Part shown: positions 34,007-45,795 of the stretch, one piece after another
Layout of the letters: each line of letters opens with the position of its first letter
Position numbering within the stretch: position 1 is the stretch's first letter
DNA from: Siphonodentalium dalli
Lineage: Eukaryota; Mollusca; Scaphopoda; Gadilida; Siphonodentaliidae
Assembly: GCA_032622095.1 (NCBI GenBank)
Contig: CP136068.1
Coordinates: 4,071,314 to 4,135,313, forward strand
DNA: 64,000 bases
Direction: 5' to 3'
Notes under the pieces: model-generated
What the model saw: only the letters and a program-made list of their open reading frames with translations
What the model was told of the DNA's origin: nothing
The model's database searches: none
Made by a program: the position numbers and the translations under genes

Positions 34007-34211
34007 CGATATATTTGAATCCCTCTGTCTCGGGAAGGGGACCAATAAGATCAATTCCGATTTGGTTCCATGGTTCTGCAGTGATGTTGACGTTTTGTAG
34101 GGGAGCCTTCGTCTTTTTGAATGGAGCTTGGACGCGTTGGCAGATGTCACATTGCTGTATGTATTTGGCGATGTCGTTTGCTAAGCCTGGCCAGTAGTAG
34201 CGGTCAGAAAC
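34007..34211 (-). CDS. Integrase-gene exon 3: zinc-finger CC pair and first catalytic aspartate
   Basis: Exon of 205 nt between CCTTACAG and a GTAGGA donor. It encodes VSDRYYWPGLANDIAKYIQ, then CDICQ, the two cysteines of the HHCC zinc-binding domain, and NQIGIDLIGPLPETEGF, where the D of IDLIGPL is the first catalytic acid. It starts in phase 0, matching exon 2, and ends with one base. The zinc-binding His pair lies on exon 2, so both the HHCC and the DDE motifs exist only after splicing. Confidence 0.92.
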
Positions 34212-34269
34212 CTGTAAGGAGGGAAAGGAATTAAATATAAGATACAAAAATTGCATCAACTGCTATAAA

Positions 34270-34368
34270 ATTGTATAAAAATGTCGCAAAATTTTCATTT
34301 TGTATCCATCTGGTACTTTGTAAAAGTGTTAATATGGGTTAGTTGAGAGTATTCTGTTTTGTGTTTAT
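34270..34368. repeat. About 90-bp sequence shared by intron 2 and intron 1
   Basis: GTCGCAAAATTTTCATTTTG, TATCCATCTGGTACTTT and GGGTTAGTTGAGAGTATTCT occur here and again at 40138-40226 in the same orientation with few differences. It may be one end of an element or a local duplication. Confidence 0.8.
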
Positions 34369-34634
34369 TTAATACCTATGATTACCTTGAAAAACAAATA
34401 TCATGGCATTGCACACATTCTAAATATGTAACGTTCCGAAGCTTCAACATAGCATGGGCAACTTTTGGAATCTTTAAAATATCATGGGCCTAAAGTTATT
34501 GACCAATTAAAATATTAAAACAACAGTTAATGGTTGAAATTAAATATTTCAATGCATTTAATGGATTTACTGGCATGGGCAGAGTACTGATGTCATCAGA
34601 TATCTTGAATACAAGAAAACAGAGCATTACATAC

Positions 34635-34768
34635 CTTTCGTTGTGATTTATCACGTCCAAAGTGTGCTCCCAGAGCTTTTGCAGTAATGGTGTCGCCAAT
34701 GCCCTCGTGGCAAGCCTTAACAATTCTCTTTCGCTCATCAGTGTCTGTGATGACTCTCACGGGATGCC
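34635..34768 (-). CDS. Integrase-gene exon 2: His pair of the zinc-binding domain
   Basis: Exon of 134 nt between GTTTACAG and a GTATGT donor. It encodes HPVRVITDTDERKRIVKACH, then EGIGDTITAKALGAHFGRDK. The CHEG and AHFG histidines are the H-H half of the HHCC finger. The long spacing with ALGAHFGRDK is as in GIN1/KRBA2-class integrase genes, from what I know of that family. It starts by completing a Gly codon from exon 1 and ends in phase 0. Confidence 0.88.
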
Positions 34769-35081
34769 CTGTAAACATATTGTAATTAAATTACTAAATG
34801 GACTACTTATAATATGCAAAGCAAGACTATGATGTCGGTAAAGGCCAAATCTGATGGTATAATATAGTCTTCTGAAAATCTATCTGATTTTCTTACGAAA
34901 ACTACTTACCTGACAACCACTATAGAATTACCCCCCTTGGCGCGTAATTTCAACTCGCCCGCTTCCGAATGCGACTTTGAGTCGCAACCGCCGAGATTTA
35001 CGAACGAGGAAGCGGTAACCGGTATCCCATTCAGAATCCTTTTTGGCGCAGAAAACTTAACAAGGATTTTTCACTCGCTCT

Positions 35082-35344
35082 TATAAAAGTTATATTTGAG
35101 GGTCTTTGAGACTCTCAGAGCTTTTAATTCAGAGTCGGAGAGTAGTATAACACATACTAGAGACGTTTAATTAAGATTAGATCGAAATCCGACGAAAACG
35201 AAGATGTATAGAATCAACTTGATACGCTTAAAGTTGGGAATTTCTTCCGAAATTTTCGACGATGGTGTCAAATTCAGGGACAAGAAGAAGAATCGTGATT
35301 ACACACGATGGATTGAACGATTAAGAAGGTGTCAGCTCTGTTGA
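35082..35344 (+). other. TATA word and a 46-codon open frame
   Basis: TATAAAAG at 35082-35089 lies 115 bp upstream of an ATG (35204) opening a frame of 46 codons ending TGA at 35344. The product is basic and contains GVKFRDKKKNRDYTRWIERL. It may be a small transposon-borne gene or a first exon; I do not recognise it. The position just inside the inverted arm would fit an element's own promoter. Confidence 0.2.
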
Positions 35345-38300
35345 TGAGCACCGCCCTTCAAATATCGAGAATATGAATGCCAATAGACTATGAATAGTAT
35401 GGCGCAAAATATTATTCTGACAGTGGTCAGTGACAGTACTCAGGAATGAGTATTCAATTACAGATTACACAATTTACAGTGCAGTCACTGTGCCATGCAT
35501 CTGATGATCTGAACCCATGACACCGAAAGCACTGACTGAACAAACTACTAGTACGGTAGCAAATTTCCCAGTGAATGGAGTAACAAATGTTCTTCGATAA
35601 AATGAAGGTCATTGACTGGACGGTTACCAGTAATGCGTACTAATGGCAGTATACTATATGCTCGTACCGGTATGTGCAAGGCTGTATCTTATATACCGTA
35701 GCAGTTAAGAGACAATTTTGCTATATCTACCATACCTACTTGTAACACCTATACCAGTTTGTTCCTGAACTTTGTTCCTACTTTTTCGAAGGAAAATTAA
35801 GAAACAGATGCAGATCTGTACATATACATGTATGATGGACCAGCGTGTTCAACAGCATGTGAAAAGAGTTCCTAAACATCCACTATGAAGCGAATATGTG
35901 GACACGGTATTATAAACAGTGTTCCAGTTTAATATAGACACTTACCAGTACAATCCTAAAACTTCAGGAGTGTACTCCGGGAGAGCATACCTGGTATACA
36001 TGTGCATATACATAATTACATGTTTACATGTAGATATTACAATCTAGCCCGGCTACTATCAACATGATTGGGTAAGTATGATAGAGAAATTGGTTCTGGA
36101 GATACCGTTTGGACAATGACAATGAAAGGCTGTCACTTTTCTACTAGCACTTCAGTAGAAACATTTTTCAATACAAGGAAAGTTAAAATTGGAGAACCTC
36201 CATTTTTGTGCATTTTTAATCTATAACTCTTTGGTTAAAACTGAAGACAATAGAAATTATACAGACAATGCGAAACGGCTGGTAATTCTGGTAAATCTAT
36301 TTTTAGATTAGGAATTTCCAGTTTCGCTGTCAACTCATAACTTACTAGTATATTTCAGTTGGCCACTGTCTGGTTTTAAATTTAAACTAGTCAATCAGTA
36401 TCTCAGGAACGAATACTTTTTTATATATGTTTTATATACTGTATATTGTATGGACAAATGATTGTCTGCATTTAATACATGTATATCATAAATCAGAAAA
36501 TTACCACTCTAACATGTTATAGTACAAATCATAATATCTTTAGTATCACCAAACAGTTTGACTATAGGGTCAATTTTGTTGATGCTTATTCCAGCTACCG
36601 TAGCACTAATTATGCTTCTATAATAGCATTGCATTGGTTCCAGTGTTCTATTCAATCACCAAATAGTCTGGTATTATAGTGGTATATGAATTAAATACAC
36701 TAAAGACTGTAAATACCATGAAATATTTCACTATTTGGATTTTTTGGAAGATATGGTACTTTTCACTTTTAATAGGAAATAGATTTCCTTTTTCATTAAA
36801 ATTAGGCCAGAATATGACGTTAGTGACTCCAAATACCATCATATAATATATTAATATTATATTTTCATCTTCAAATTTAGTTTGCATTATGGTTCACTTC
36901 TGGTTAAATAACTTCCTGGAAAGTGGAAACTACTGGGCTGGTAATTCTTTTAAATCTATTTTTAGATTGGGAATTTCCAGTTTCATTTTCAATTCATTTC
37001 CTATTGTGGCCTTCCTTATGGAACAGGATTTTCTAACATTAGGGTACTATGAAAGAGACATCAAACAACATCCACCCTTAGTGGAACATGGGTTCACATC
37101 TGTCAATATTTATGCCTTAATTGGGCTTTGGTTTATACAAGTATGAACAATCTTGACACTATAGTGGTTGGGGTCAAAGTTCAATACTTAAATAACTAGA
37201 GGTCACCATGTGTGTTTCAGATAGGAGGGAATTTTAACTGATAATTTCACTTCTATTCAGGCTTAAGACTATCTGCATACAAAACCCATTTGGGATGTGT
37301 ACTCATCTATAATTATTCATATTACCAGTGCATGTTTTGTGCTGTGAAAAAAAAAAAAAAAAAATATATATAATAATAATTTATATACCTGTAGGAAGGA
37401 ATAAAATAATAATAAATACAGCACAAAGATGCTTATATATACTGGTGCTATTGATGGGTCGATCTCTTCATCCACAAGAGATATATCAAACAGGCATCAG
37501 ATCAGACATCTCAATTGTGATGTGTACCATATATGAACAAGCAAAAGGGAAACACTTTAAATCTACACTACATGTACGGTATGCATGAAACTTAGGAAGT
37601 ACAATGCACAATGTAGCACACATACAAATGTTCTAGTTGATTATCCAAGCAAATACTTTGAGAAACAATGCGGGAGTTGAATCAACAAATAGGGTTATCC
37701 CCTTATTATCCTACTAGTAGTAAATCTCGTTACATTCTACATGAACAAGGTAATGAGATATTTATTATTTTTGGCTTTCAAAATCAGCAAGCTCTTCAAT
37801 AGACAACATTTGGGCTAGTTGCGTATATTGTTCCCCAGAGGATTTTTATTCCAAAAATACTGATACATACAATGTACCGTATACTGTTACCATATGACAG
37901 TGACACAATATCATTAATGACATATATTTTCAAATTGCACTTTGTGGCCCTAACAAATCAGAAGTTGGTAGATTAAGATTACCAGTATATATGGCATACC
38001 GTAGATACCAATAATAGCTATATATTTCGATGCAACACAAGCAATATACAACACCAATATATATAACAGTTAACTGCTTATGTTTTTTCGAACCAACGTA
38101 CTTGTACTGTTAAAAACAGAGTAACTTCATAAAGAGCTACAAAATAATTGTCAACATTATGGAGAACATGTAAACACACACAAATAATACCGATATCTTT
38201 ACAATTTCTGTAGATTTATATTGGTGCAAGCCGCAAGGTTACTATTCTGCATGTTAATATTAATTTTGTCATGTGCATTACATGTCGGTTCACATGTATC

Positions 38301-38544
38301 AGGGTCCATTTCTGTTTTTGCTCCCTCCACAGAAATGATATTAAATAAAAGTGTACATGTTCAGAAGTAACTGGACACATATGACAATTTAAGGTACCAA
38401 CAGTCTGTTACTTGGACAAATCACCAAAAAAAAAAAAATTGGTGCATCTTTCCACACATTGGCACACAGGCAATAAATACGATCACAGGGATCTTGATTT
38501 TATTTTCCATTCTATGAATATATGTGGGCTAATATGTTTCCAAA

Positions 38545-38790
38545 GGTGGACAAGTTACAGTCCTCGAAATTGGCCAAAGCAATGGCCAATTCTATATGAA
38601 ACGCAGTGGCAACATTTGTAATCTAACAGACCACAGCATTAAATTTGCTGTGGGACAATTTCCTAATTTAGAGGGTTGCAAGAAACTTTTGCATTGTGGC
38701 TGTGGGACAACATACATGAAAAAAATTGTAAGACTCTTAAAGAAGGGTGTTAATGCAATTGAAGAAAACCACATTAATGATTTAACTTGG
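38545..38790 (+). pseudogene. Possible methyltransferase-like fragment
   Basis: The plus strand reads VTVLEIGQSNGQFYMKRSGN, then CNLTDHSIKF and KIVRLLKKGVNAIEENH before running into poly-T. VLEIGxxNGxFY resembles motif I of class I SAM-dependent methyltransferases and RLLKKG resembles the later LKPGG region, with the middle lost. No splice sites are convincing. It is probably a decayed fragment in the intron; the assignment is weak. Confidence 0.2.
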
Positions 38791-39714
38791 AAAATATTTT
38801 TTTTTTTTAAAGATTATGATTGGCTAAACAAATTTAGTCAATGCAAGATATGAAGACAGAAGGGTCACATGCATTTAACATGGACTAGCCTACAGTATAG
38901 CATTTCACACATAAACCCAGTTACTCTGTAGTGGTCCAGGCCATCACAGAACTAACTATTAGTTCCCAGAAGGGTATTTACGATTAAATGACAGAACCAT
39001 TAGACAAGTACATGTAAAGTGAGCAAAACAAGATATATTGTTTAAACCAATAAATAAAACTCATACTAGTACACATGCAAGGGTATTTCTTGGACAATTT
39101 TTATGGATTGTTCATAAAAAGGTGACCTTATAAATGTCTTCTGAGTCAGACAATGGGCAGCAATATTAAAGGCACATTCAATGAGAACAGTGGGTCTATT
39201 ATCGGGTCTTTTCTAATTGCTTCTTTATAAGAATACCTTTGACTATGCTGACTGGACCTACAGCTGTAGCCATCAAATTGGGTGAATTGTTATTTGAGAG
39301 GCATCAATGCCTGATTGCCTCTGTACGTCTATCATTATGGAATCCTAGATTGGCGAGTTTCATATGGAAACAAGTGTAAGGTTCACAGAAGGAGTACATG
39401 TAAATGTTGTGTATACCGTACATGTAGGTATATAGACAAAGTTACATGCAAAGGAAATACATTAGATGTATTAGTAGAATATATACTTGGATATACTAGT
39501 ATATATGGTATTATGTAAATATATACCGTGCATGAGTATATATATATATATGGGAAACAGAACTTTTGATATGAATCAGATGTATCGGGTCGAAGGCTAT
39601 AAGCCTCAGACCTTCCAACACTCTGTGATGTGTCACATCATCAATCCAGAGGAACAGCTCTGAAATCAATAGTAATTCTATAGTGGTTGTCAGGTAAGTA
39701 GTTTTCGTAAGAAA

Positions 39715-40004
39715 ATTACAAGATTTGGACACAAGTCCAAATTTTCATAGAAAACTATACTTACCTGACAACCACGTTCCCACCCACCTCCCATTGATGT
39801 TTCTTGAGGTTTTCTGCGCCTCAAGGAATCTGAATGGGATACCGGTTACCGCTTCCTCGTTCGTAAATCTCGGCGGTTGCGACTAAAAGTCGCATTCGGA
39901 AGCGGGCGAGTTGAAATTACGCGCCAAGGGGGGTAATTCTATAGTGGTTGTCAGGTAAGTATAGTTTTCTATGAAAATTTGGACTTGTGTCCAAATCTTG
40001 TAAT
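39715..40004. mobile_element. 290-bp foldback element with perfect 61-bp arms
   Basis: 39715-39775 and 39944-40004 are exact inverted repeats over 61 bases. Each arm contains its own small hairpin (TTTGGACACAAGTCCAAA) and ends internally in TACTTACCTGACAACCAC, so that each outward-read arm carries the 5'-splice-site-like CAGGTAAGTA. The interior includes the CpG-rich segment shared with 34904-35056. Perfect arms suggest a young or actively homogenised copy. Confidence 0.88.
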
Positions 40005-40583
40005 TCTTGATCATTCTTATCGAAACTATCGTGGATGTATTTAGGTGATATCGTTCCGTATTGATGTTGTCCTAGAAGGCCAAAAGTATACCACAGGCCT
40101 CTCTCTATACACAACAAGGCGCTGTTATTTTATAAAAATTGTCGCAAAATTTTCATTTTGTATCCATCTGGTACTTTATAAAAGTGTTAATATGGGTTAG
40201 TTGAGAGTATTCTGTTTTGTGTTTATACCGTTCAGTCATCACACATTTTGTCAGTTGTCTGTTTAAAACTTGTCTTACTTAATCAAAGGTCTTCTATGCT
40301 TGAACAATAAGTTATATGTACTCAGTGCATCTTATAATTCTATGAAGGAGGAAATGTAAATGTAAAGATAAATTTGGAAAGATGCAACATTTGTGGTTAA
40401 ATGTTTGTTGTAAATGCATTACATATGAAATGTGTATTCCAATCAGTGAATTATTGAAACTTTGAAAAATAAAAATAATTTATGTGAAAAAAATCCAGTA
40501 TAATGTTATAAGAAAATTCAGAAATTAACTGTAAAAAAGTAAGATTAATTAACTATGGCCTATAAACTATAAATATAACTTAC

Positions 40584-40761
40584 CTCTTCTGCTTTGGTAG
40601 AACAAAACACCGCCTTTAATAGAGAACTTTTTGCCCTTCACACGAAAGTCTTTCTTCTGCGAACGATTGAGACCAGTCGGGTACTGGTTATTGGAAACAT
40701 AATTGAATATGTCATCGACATTATCTAAGAACTTATTAGTTGCATTAGAATTGTCAGACAT
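40584..40761 (-). CDS. Integrase-gene exon 1 with start codon
   Basis: First visible coding exon, from ATG at 40761 to a GTAAGT donor. It encodes MSDNSNATNKFLDNVDDIF, YPTGLNRSQKKDFRVKGKKF and IKGGVLFYQSRR, the N-terminal LYY-type strand region found just ahead of the zinc finger in GIN1/KRBA2-like integrases. The frame stays open for 13 codons upstream of this ATG but without another ATG, so this start is preferred. It ends with one base, matching exon 2 through a 5.8-kb intron. There is no gag, protease or reverse transcriptase next to it, which favours a transposon-derived host gene or a Ginger-type DNA transposon over an LTR element. Confidence 0.8.
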
Positions 40762-41270
40762 TTTGAAAACATTCACAGAGAAAATGAAACTAAATGACAA
40801 AGTACATTATATATTATTATATACTCATTTCACTAAGACCCGAGACTGATTGGATTTATGGCTTAAATTTGTCTCGTCCAATAATATGGAACTAACTAAT
40901 CCCAGGTATTGCTGATGATACATTAAAGGTTTAGTGAGTGTTGCCCTATAACCTAATTAATCCTTGGTAGTCTAGATTATGATGCTATCACTGTCCACCT
41001 TATTGCAAAAACAACAAGTGAGTCTTATTTATTGATTCATTATTTTTTTATCATCTTGCTACTCCCTTGTAATCTGGATTAGTGGATTAAGATTTATCAC
41101 AAAAACAACAAGTGAGTCTTCTTATCAAGGGACTCACTATTCATCCAGACATTTGGTAATTTTCTGGATGAATTTCTCTCTTTAATTTCAAAGCAAAACA
41201 ATATCAAATATACCAACATTTTTCAGTTTCATAGTAATGATCATGTTGATATTAGTGTAAGGGGGTGAAT
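40762..41270. other. Upstream flank of the integrase gene
   Basis: AT-rich. ACAACAAGTGAGTCTT occurs twice (about 41011 and 41105) within a short duplicated stretch. No core promoter is assignable. Confidence 0.5.
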
Positions 41271-41278
41271 ATTAAGGG

Positions 41279-42319
41279 CAAGCCTGGATATAAGAGGTCG
41301 GACACGGTCATTGACCGAGCCAAATACACCGATGACCGGCGCCGCCTTGTTATCATCCGTCAGTTTGTCCGGCGCCCATTATCTTCACAAAAAATATATA
41401 ATTAAGGGGAAAACAACAAGTAGATGTATTATCCGCGGCAAAGACATTCAATTACAACTACTGTGCACTAAATATCAAATCCCCCCACCAATACAACGCG
41501 TTTTACCGAAAACATGTTAATGACCCGTTCCGTTTTCAGGACCTATAAATGTAATTTTAATGCAACCTCTAACCTAAATTGTCCGCGATTGATGATTGAT
41601 CGCAAACTGCGAATTATTGCTGCCTTCACGTCTGCACTATTTACGACTTTCTATTTTTAGAACGTGAAAAACCCAGAAAAAATGGCTGCCACTGGGGGGA
41701 AACTCCAACCAAGAAATACACTTCGTCGTGTTTTTCTCGTTTGACGTAAGATACACGGAGATGTCACAAGTTAAATCAGCACAAGTGTAATATATTCCAC
41801 AAGTTAAGGGTGTTAGTTGGAGATTTAGCGGAAGAAATTCCGAAAAAATTCATACCGGGTAGTTTTTAAATCGCCGCGTTTTGAAACATGTGCTCAAACA
41901 TGTGTTTACTTGGGGGAAGCACTGCGTAGGATTTTTTCTGCGGACTATTTTGCGCTACTATATCGGACAACTTCCGATTAATCTGATCCGATCCGGCCAA
42001 TTTGAAATTAGCAATGGGCAGTTCAGTGACTTAGCACAGTACATAATGTATGCAAAAGTCCCGATCACGTATAGTAATCCTAATTTTCCGATTTGATCGA
42101 CATTAATAGTTTCAGCTAAAAGTGATGTAAAACACCATAATTCATAACATGGTACATCAATGAATCTAATTTGTGCATTGGAATGGGCTAAAAAACAACT
42201 AATTGCTGCTATTTATTGATACCAGGTAAATGACAGACACACTTTTCAAATGTCAGACGCAGAATCTTTGGTGCCTGTCATTTTGTCAGACATTCAAAAA
42301 AAATATATATCCAGGCTTG
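41279..42319. mobile_element. Second non-autonomous hAT-type element
   Basis: Ends are CAAGCCTGGATATA and TATATCCAGGCTTG, a perfect 14-bp inverted pair. Flanks ATTAAGGG at 41271-41278 and 42320-42327 give an 8-bp target duplication. The interior holds small open frames (41311-41520, 41881-42096) without transposase motifs. Confidence 0.85.
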
Positions 42320-42429
42320 ATTAAGGGGTGACTTAAATTTTTTTTTTAATTGTATCTTGCCATTTAATTATAATTAGCCAACAATGAGAAATCTCTGGAA
42401 AAATTATTTTGGCATTGTTGATCGCTGTA

Positions 42430-43960
42430 TATAAAGCAAAATAAGCAATAAAACCATACAATGATTTTTTCTCTGAAGAAGTTAATTTCTCGCCGTTTCA
42501 TGACTAGATAAAGCAAAACAAGCGATAAAACCATAAGATGATTTTTTTCTCATGTAGGTGGTGGGTGGGGGGAGATATCCTGACCTGGACATCTTCCCCC
42601 CCACCCCAAACCCTGACCCTAAAAACTTTTTCTCAGAAGTTAATTTTCGCCGTTTCATGACTAGATAAAGCAAAACAAGCGATAAAACCATAAGATGATT
42701 TTTATTTTTTTGTCATGTAGGTGCTGGGTGGGGGGGGGGAAGATATCCTGACCTGGACATCTCCCCACCCCCCCCACCCCAAACCCTAAAAACTTTTTCT
42801 CAGAAGTTAATTTCTCGCCGTTTCATGACTAGATAAAGCAAAACAAGCGATAAAACCATAAGATGATATTTTTGTCATGTAGGTGCTGGGTGGGGGGAAG
42901 ATATCCTGACCTGGACATCTTTCCCCCCCCACCCCGAACCCTGACTCTAAAACTTTTTCTCAGAAGACGTTAATTTCTCGCCGTTTCATGACTAGATAAA
43001 GCAAAACAAGCGATAAAACCATAAGATGATTTTTTTGTCATGTAGGTGGTGGGTGGGGGGGAGATATCCTGACCTGGACATTTCTCTCCCCCCCCCCACC
43101 CTAAACCCTGACTCTAAAAACTTTCTCAGAAGAAGTTAATTTCTCGCCGTTTCATGACTAGATAAAGCAAAACAAGCGATAAAACCATAAGATGATATTT
43201 TTGTCACGTAGGTGCTGGGTGGGGGAGATATCCTGACCTGGACATCTTTCCCCCCCCACCCCGAACCCTGACTCTAAAACTTTTTCTCAGAAGACGTTAA
43301 TTTCTCGCCGTTTCATGACTAGATAAAGCAAAACAAGCGATAAAACCATAAGATGATTTTTTTGTCATGTAGGTGGTGGGTGGGGGGGGAGATATCCTGA
43401 CCTGGACATTTCCCCCCCCCCCCACCCCAAACCCTGACTCTAAAACTTTTTCTCAGAAGACGTTAATTTCTCGCCGTTTCACGACTAGATAAAGCAAAAC
43501 AAGCGATAAAACCATAAGATGATATTTTTGTCATGTAGGTGCTGGGTGGGGGGGGGGGGGAGGTGATATCCTGACCTGGACATCTTACCCCCCACCCCAA
43601 ACCCTGACTCAAAAAACTTTTTCTCAGAAGACCTGGACATCTTCCCCCCCCCCCACCCCAAACCCTGACTCTAAAACTTTTTCTCAGAAGACGTTAATTT
43701 CTCGCCGTTTCATGACTAGATAAAGCAAAACAAGCGATAAAACCATAAGATGATTTTTTTTTCATGTAGGTGGTGGGTGGGGTTCATATCCTGACCTGGA
43801 CATCTTCCCCCCTCCCCCACCCCAAACCCTGACTCTAAAAACTTTTTCTCAGAAGAAGTTAATTTCGCGCCATTTCATGAATATATAAAGCAAAATAAGC
43901 GATAAAATCATATGATTTTTATTTGTCATGTAGGTGATGGGTGGGGGGGGGAATATCCAA
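42430..43960. repeat. Array of 157-168-bp units with G-run/C-run hairpins
   Basis: About nine units sharing GTTAATTTCTCGCCGTTTCA, TGACTAGATAAAGCAAAACA and AGCGATAAAACCATAAGATG. Anchors near 42501, 42658, 42826, 42989, 43155, 43316, 43482, 43713 and 43878. Each unit has GGTGGGTGGGGGG, then GATATCCTGACCTGGACATC, then CCCCCCACCCC, which can fold into a G:C hairpin; run lengths vary from unit to unit. A lone CAAGCCTGGACAT at 43956 resembles the hAT end at 41279. Confidence 0.9.
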
Positions 43961-44161
43961 GCCTGGACATTTATAAAAAAAAAAAAAATTAATTCAAAAC
44001 GAAAAAAAAAATCTGGTTATTTCAGGAACAAACAATCAAATGCGTGATAAAAATAATTTGTCACTTTTTTTTTTTAAATAAAAAAAAAATTTCAATCTCA
44101 AAAAACATTTTTCTGGCCATTTGAGGACCAAACGATATCAAATGAGTGAAATTATTTTTTA

Positions 44162-44283
44162 GTCGTACATGGGGGGAACTTATCCAGGGTGGGGGGGAAC
44201 TTATCCTAGGATAAGTCACCCCGCGGGGGGGAACTTATCCTAGGATAAGTTCCCCCGCGGGGTGACTTATCCAGGGGGGGGAA
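44162..44283. repeat. Nested inverted repeats with a 64-bp near-palindrome
   Basis: GGGGGGAACTTATCC is repeated and inverted four times. 44209-44272 folds on itself around CCTAGG: GGATAAGTCACCCCGCGGGG at one end and CCCCGCGGGGTGACTTATCC at the other, differing only by two extra G in the left arm. It abuts the 5' end of the LINE remnant. Confidence 0.9.
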
Positions 44284-45641
44284 CTTAACGTGGTACACCG
44301 GACTGTCAGTTGAAAGTATTCCGTGTACCTCTCCGACGACAGTAGACGATATCGCGCTGATTTCCCTAACTAAATTCGGCATGGATAGTCTCCTTGAAAT
44401 ATGCAGTAACTATAGTTCCCGTTGGCGCTTTAACTTCTCACAAACTAAAAGTGTTGTTGTTGTGTTCATCGAGCCAAAGCGACAGTTCGAGAAGCAGAGG
44501 CGACGTTGGTTTATTGGAGACAGAGAATTAGCTGAACAACTAAATGCCACTCATCTGGGCATCACGCAAAACAAATTTTACAATGCTAACAAAAGGTCTA
44601 ATGTCGTATGTGAGGTTATGAGGAAATCTTATTTCGGACTAGCTGGAAGACAGCTACTGAATTCATGCAGTCCTCTGACAATGTCCAAACTATTCAAAAG
44701 TGTCGTCCTATATATACCCAAATCTCTGTACGGATGTGAGTTAAAATTGCTTCCAGCGACTAACACAACACAACTCCTTGGTATGGAACGTTCATACAGG
44801 ACATGTGTTAAACATATGCAGTCGATTCCAAAGCGTACCAGTACTAATGTTTCGCTTAGTCTCCTGGGACTTATGCCTCTCGAACATGAAATCAGTTCCA
44901 AGAAGCTCAAATTCCTTGGCGATCTACTGCACCTACCAGAAGGCCACCAAGTACCACTCAAATTGTTTCTTTACAAACTTTCGATTCAGACATTTTGAAC
45001 GACCGTCAACTGGATTTGTGAGTGACATTGTCCGTATACTTGACATATATGGTCTCAATGACCATCTGGAGACGTTTCTGAACACAGGTATATTTCCTTG
45101 CAAGCAAGCATGGAAAAGGCTTGTGAAATCAGCGGTGGAACATGTGTACGCATCAGAATGGATTAGCGATGTTTACAGCAACGAATCGCTGGCTTTAGCT
45201 CGGGAGATTCACAGCAGTCCTCTCTCATGCTGGACAATATGGCACCTGCTGAAAGCGCGGCCAGAATATTTGGCACGACTTAAAAATCTTGCTCTTCTAT
45301 TAAACAAGACAACATACCCAAATGGACTGGTATGTTGTGCTTGTGGGAAACTGTATGAAAATGAACTTGTTCACGCACTGACTAAATGTATCTCCCTGTC
45401 AATATATAATCTCCGAAACATATATTGGGAACGAATTATTGATGCATATGGTGTTGATACATTTTTATTCCTGTATCAACTGAACGACATCGCTATGCAA
45501 GTGTTCGTACTAGGTGGAAACAATATTGTTATCACAAACGATGTTGAGTCAAACAGAACCAACATAATCATAGACACAGCCACTTTCCTCTTCATCAGTT
45601 GCACTCTCATAAGAGGCGAAAGCGCTACATGTAATGTATGA
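44284..45641 (+). pseudogene. LINE ORF2 C-terminal fragment, frameshifted
   Basis: The first frame (to 44998) carries TTVDDIALISLTKFGMDSLL, where VDD stands in place of the usual ADD of the RT active site, followed by WRFNFSQTKS and an SATHLG-like step (NATHLGITQNK), the palm and thumb of jockey/CR1-like LINEs common in molluscs. A one-base shift near 44985-44998 moves the protein to another frame, where FRHFERPSTGFVSDIVRILD, then CCACGKLYENELVHALTKC, a Cys/His cluster typical of the C-terminus, run to a stop at 45641. The shift and the missing N-terminal part make it inactive. It is not a host gene. Confidence 0.85.
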
Positions 45642-45795
45642 GCGAGGAATGCGGAGCCTAGTCGTCTATCGAAATGGACATAGATGTACAATACACGTGG
45701 ACTACTCTGGAATTTTGTGTACAAAACTTGACTCATGTATATTACTATGTAATGTATATATACTCTCCGCATATGGAGGCAATAAATAAATTATA
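44284..45795 (+). mobile_element. 5'-truncated non-LTR retrotransposon (LINE) tail
   Basis: Contains the end of an ORF2-type reverse transcriptase and a 3' tail with CATATGGAGGCAATAAATAAA. It begins abruptly next to the nested palindromes, lacking the endonuclease and most of the RT. A 5' truncation is usual for LINE insertions. No clear target duplication was found. Confidence 0.82.

Larger units (their letters stand above)
34904..39960. mobile_element. Possible 5-kb element or pair of related elements with 150-bp inverted arms
   Basis: 34904-35056 and 39809-39960 are inverted copies, nearly identical over about 150 bp (AACTCGCCCGCTTCCGAATG, CGAACGAGGAAGCGGTAACC, GGTATCCCATTCAGA). They are CpG-rich and contain a GCGACT/AGTCGC hairpin. 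They could be the long inverted ends of one transposon filling most of intron 1, or two separate copies of a short foldback element. The interior is AT-rich, with a smaller repeat pair near 36270 and 36940 (AAATCTATTTTTAGATT), and no transposase frame. Confidence 0.5.

Noticed and set aside
42770-43680. CCCTAAACCC-like words suggesting telomeric repeats
   Set aside because: They occur once per unit of the C-run array and never in tandem; animal telomeres of this group are TTAGGG arrays.
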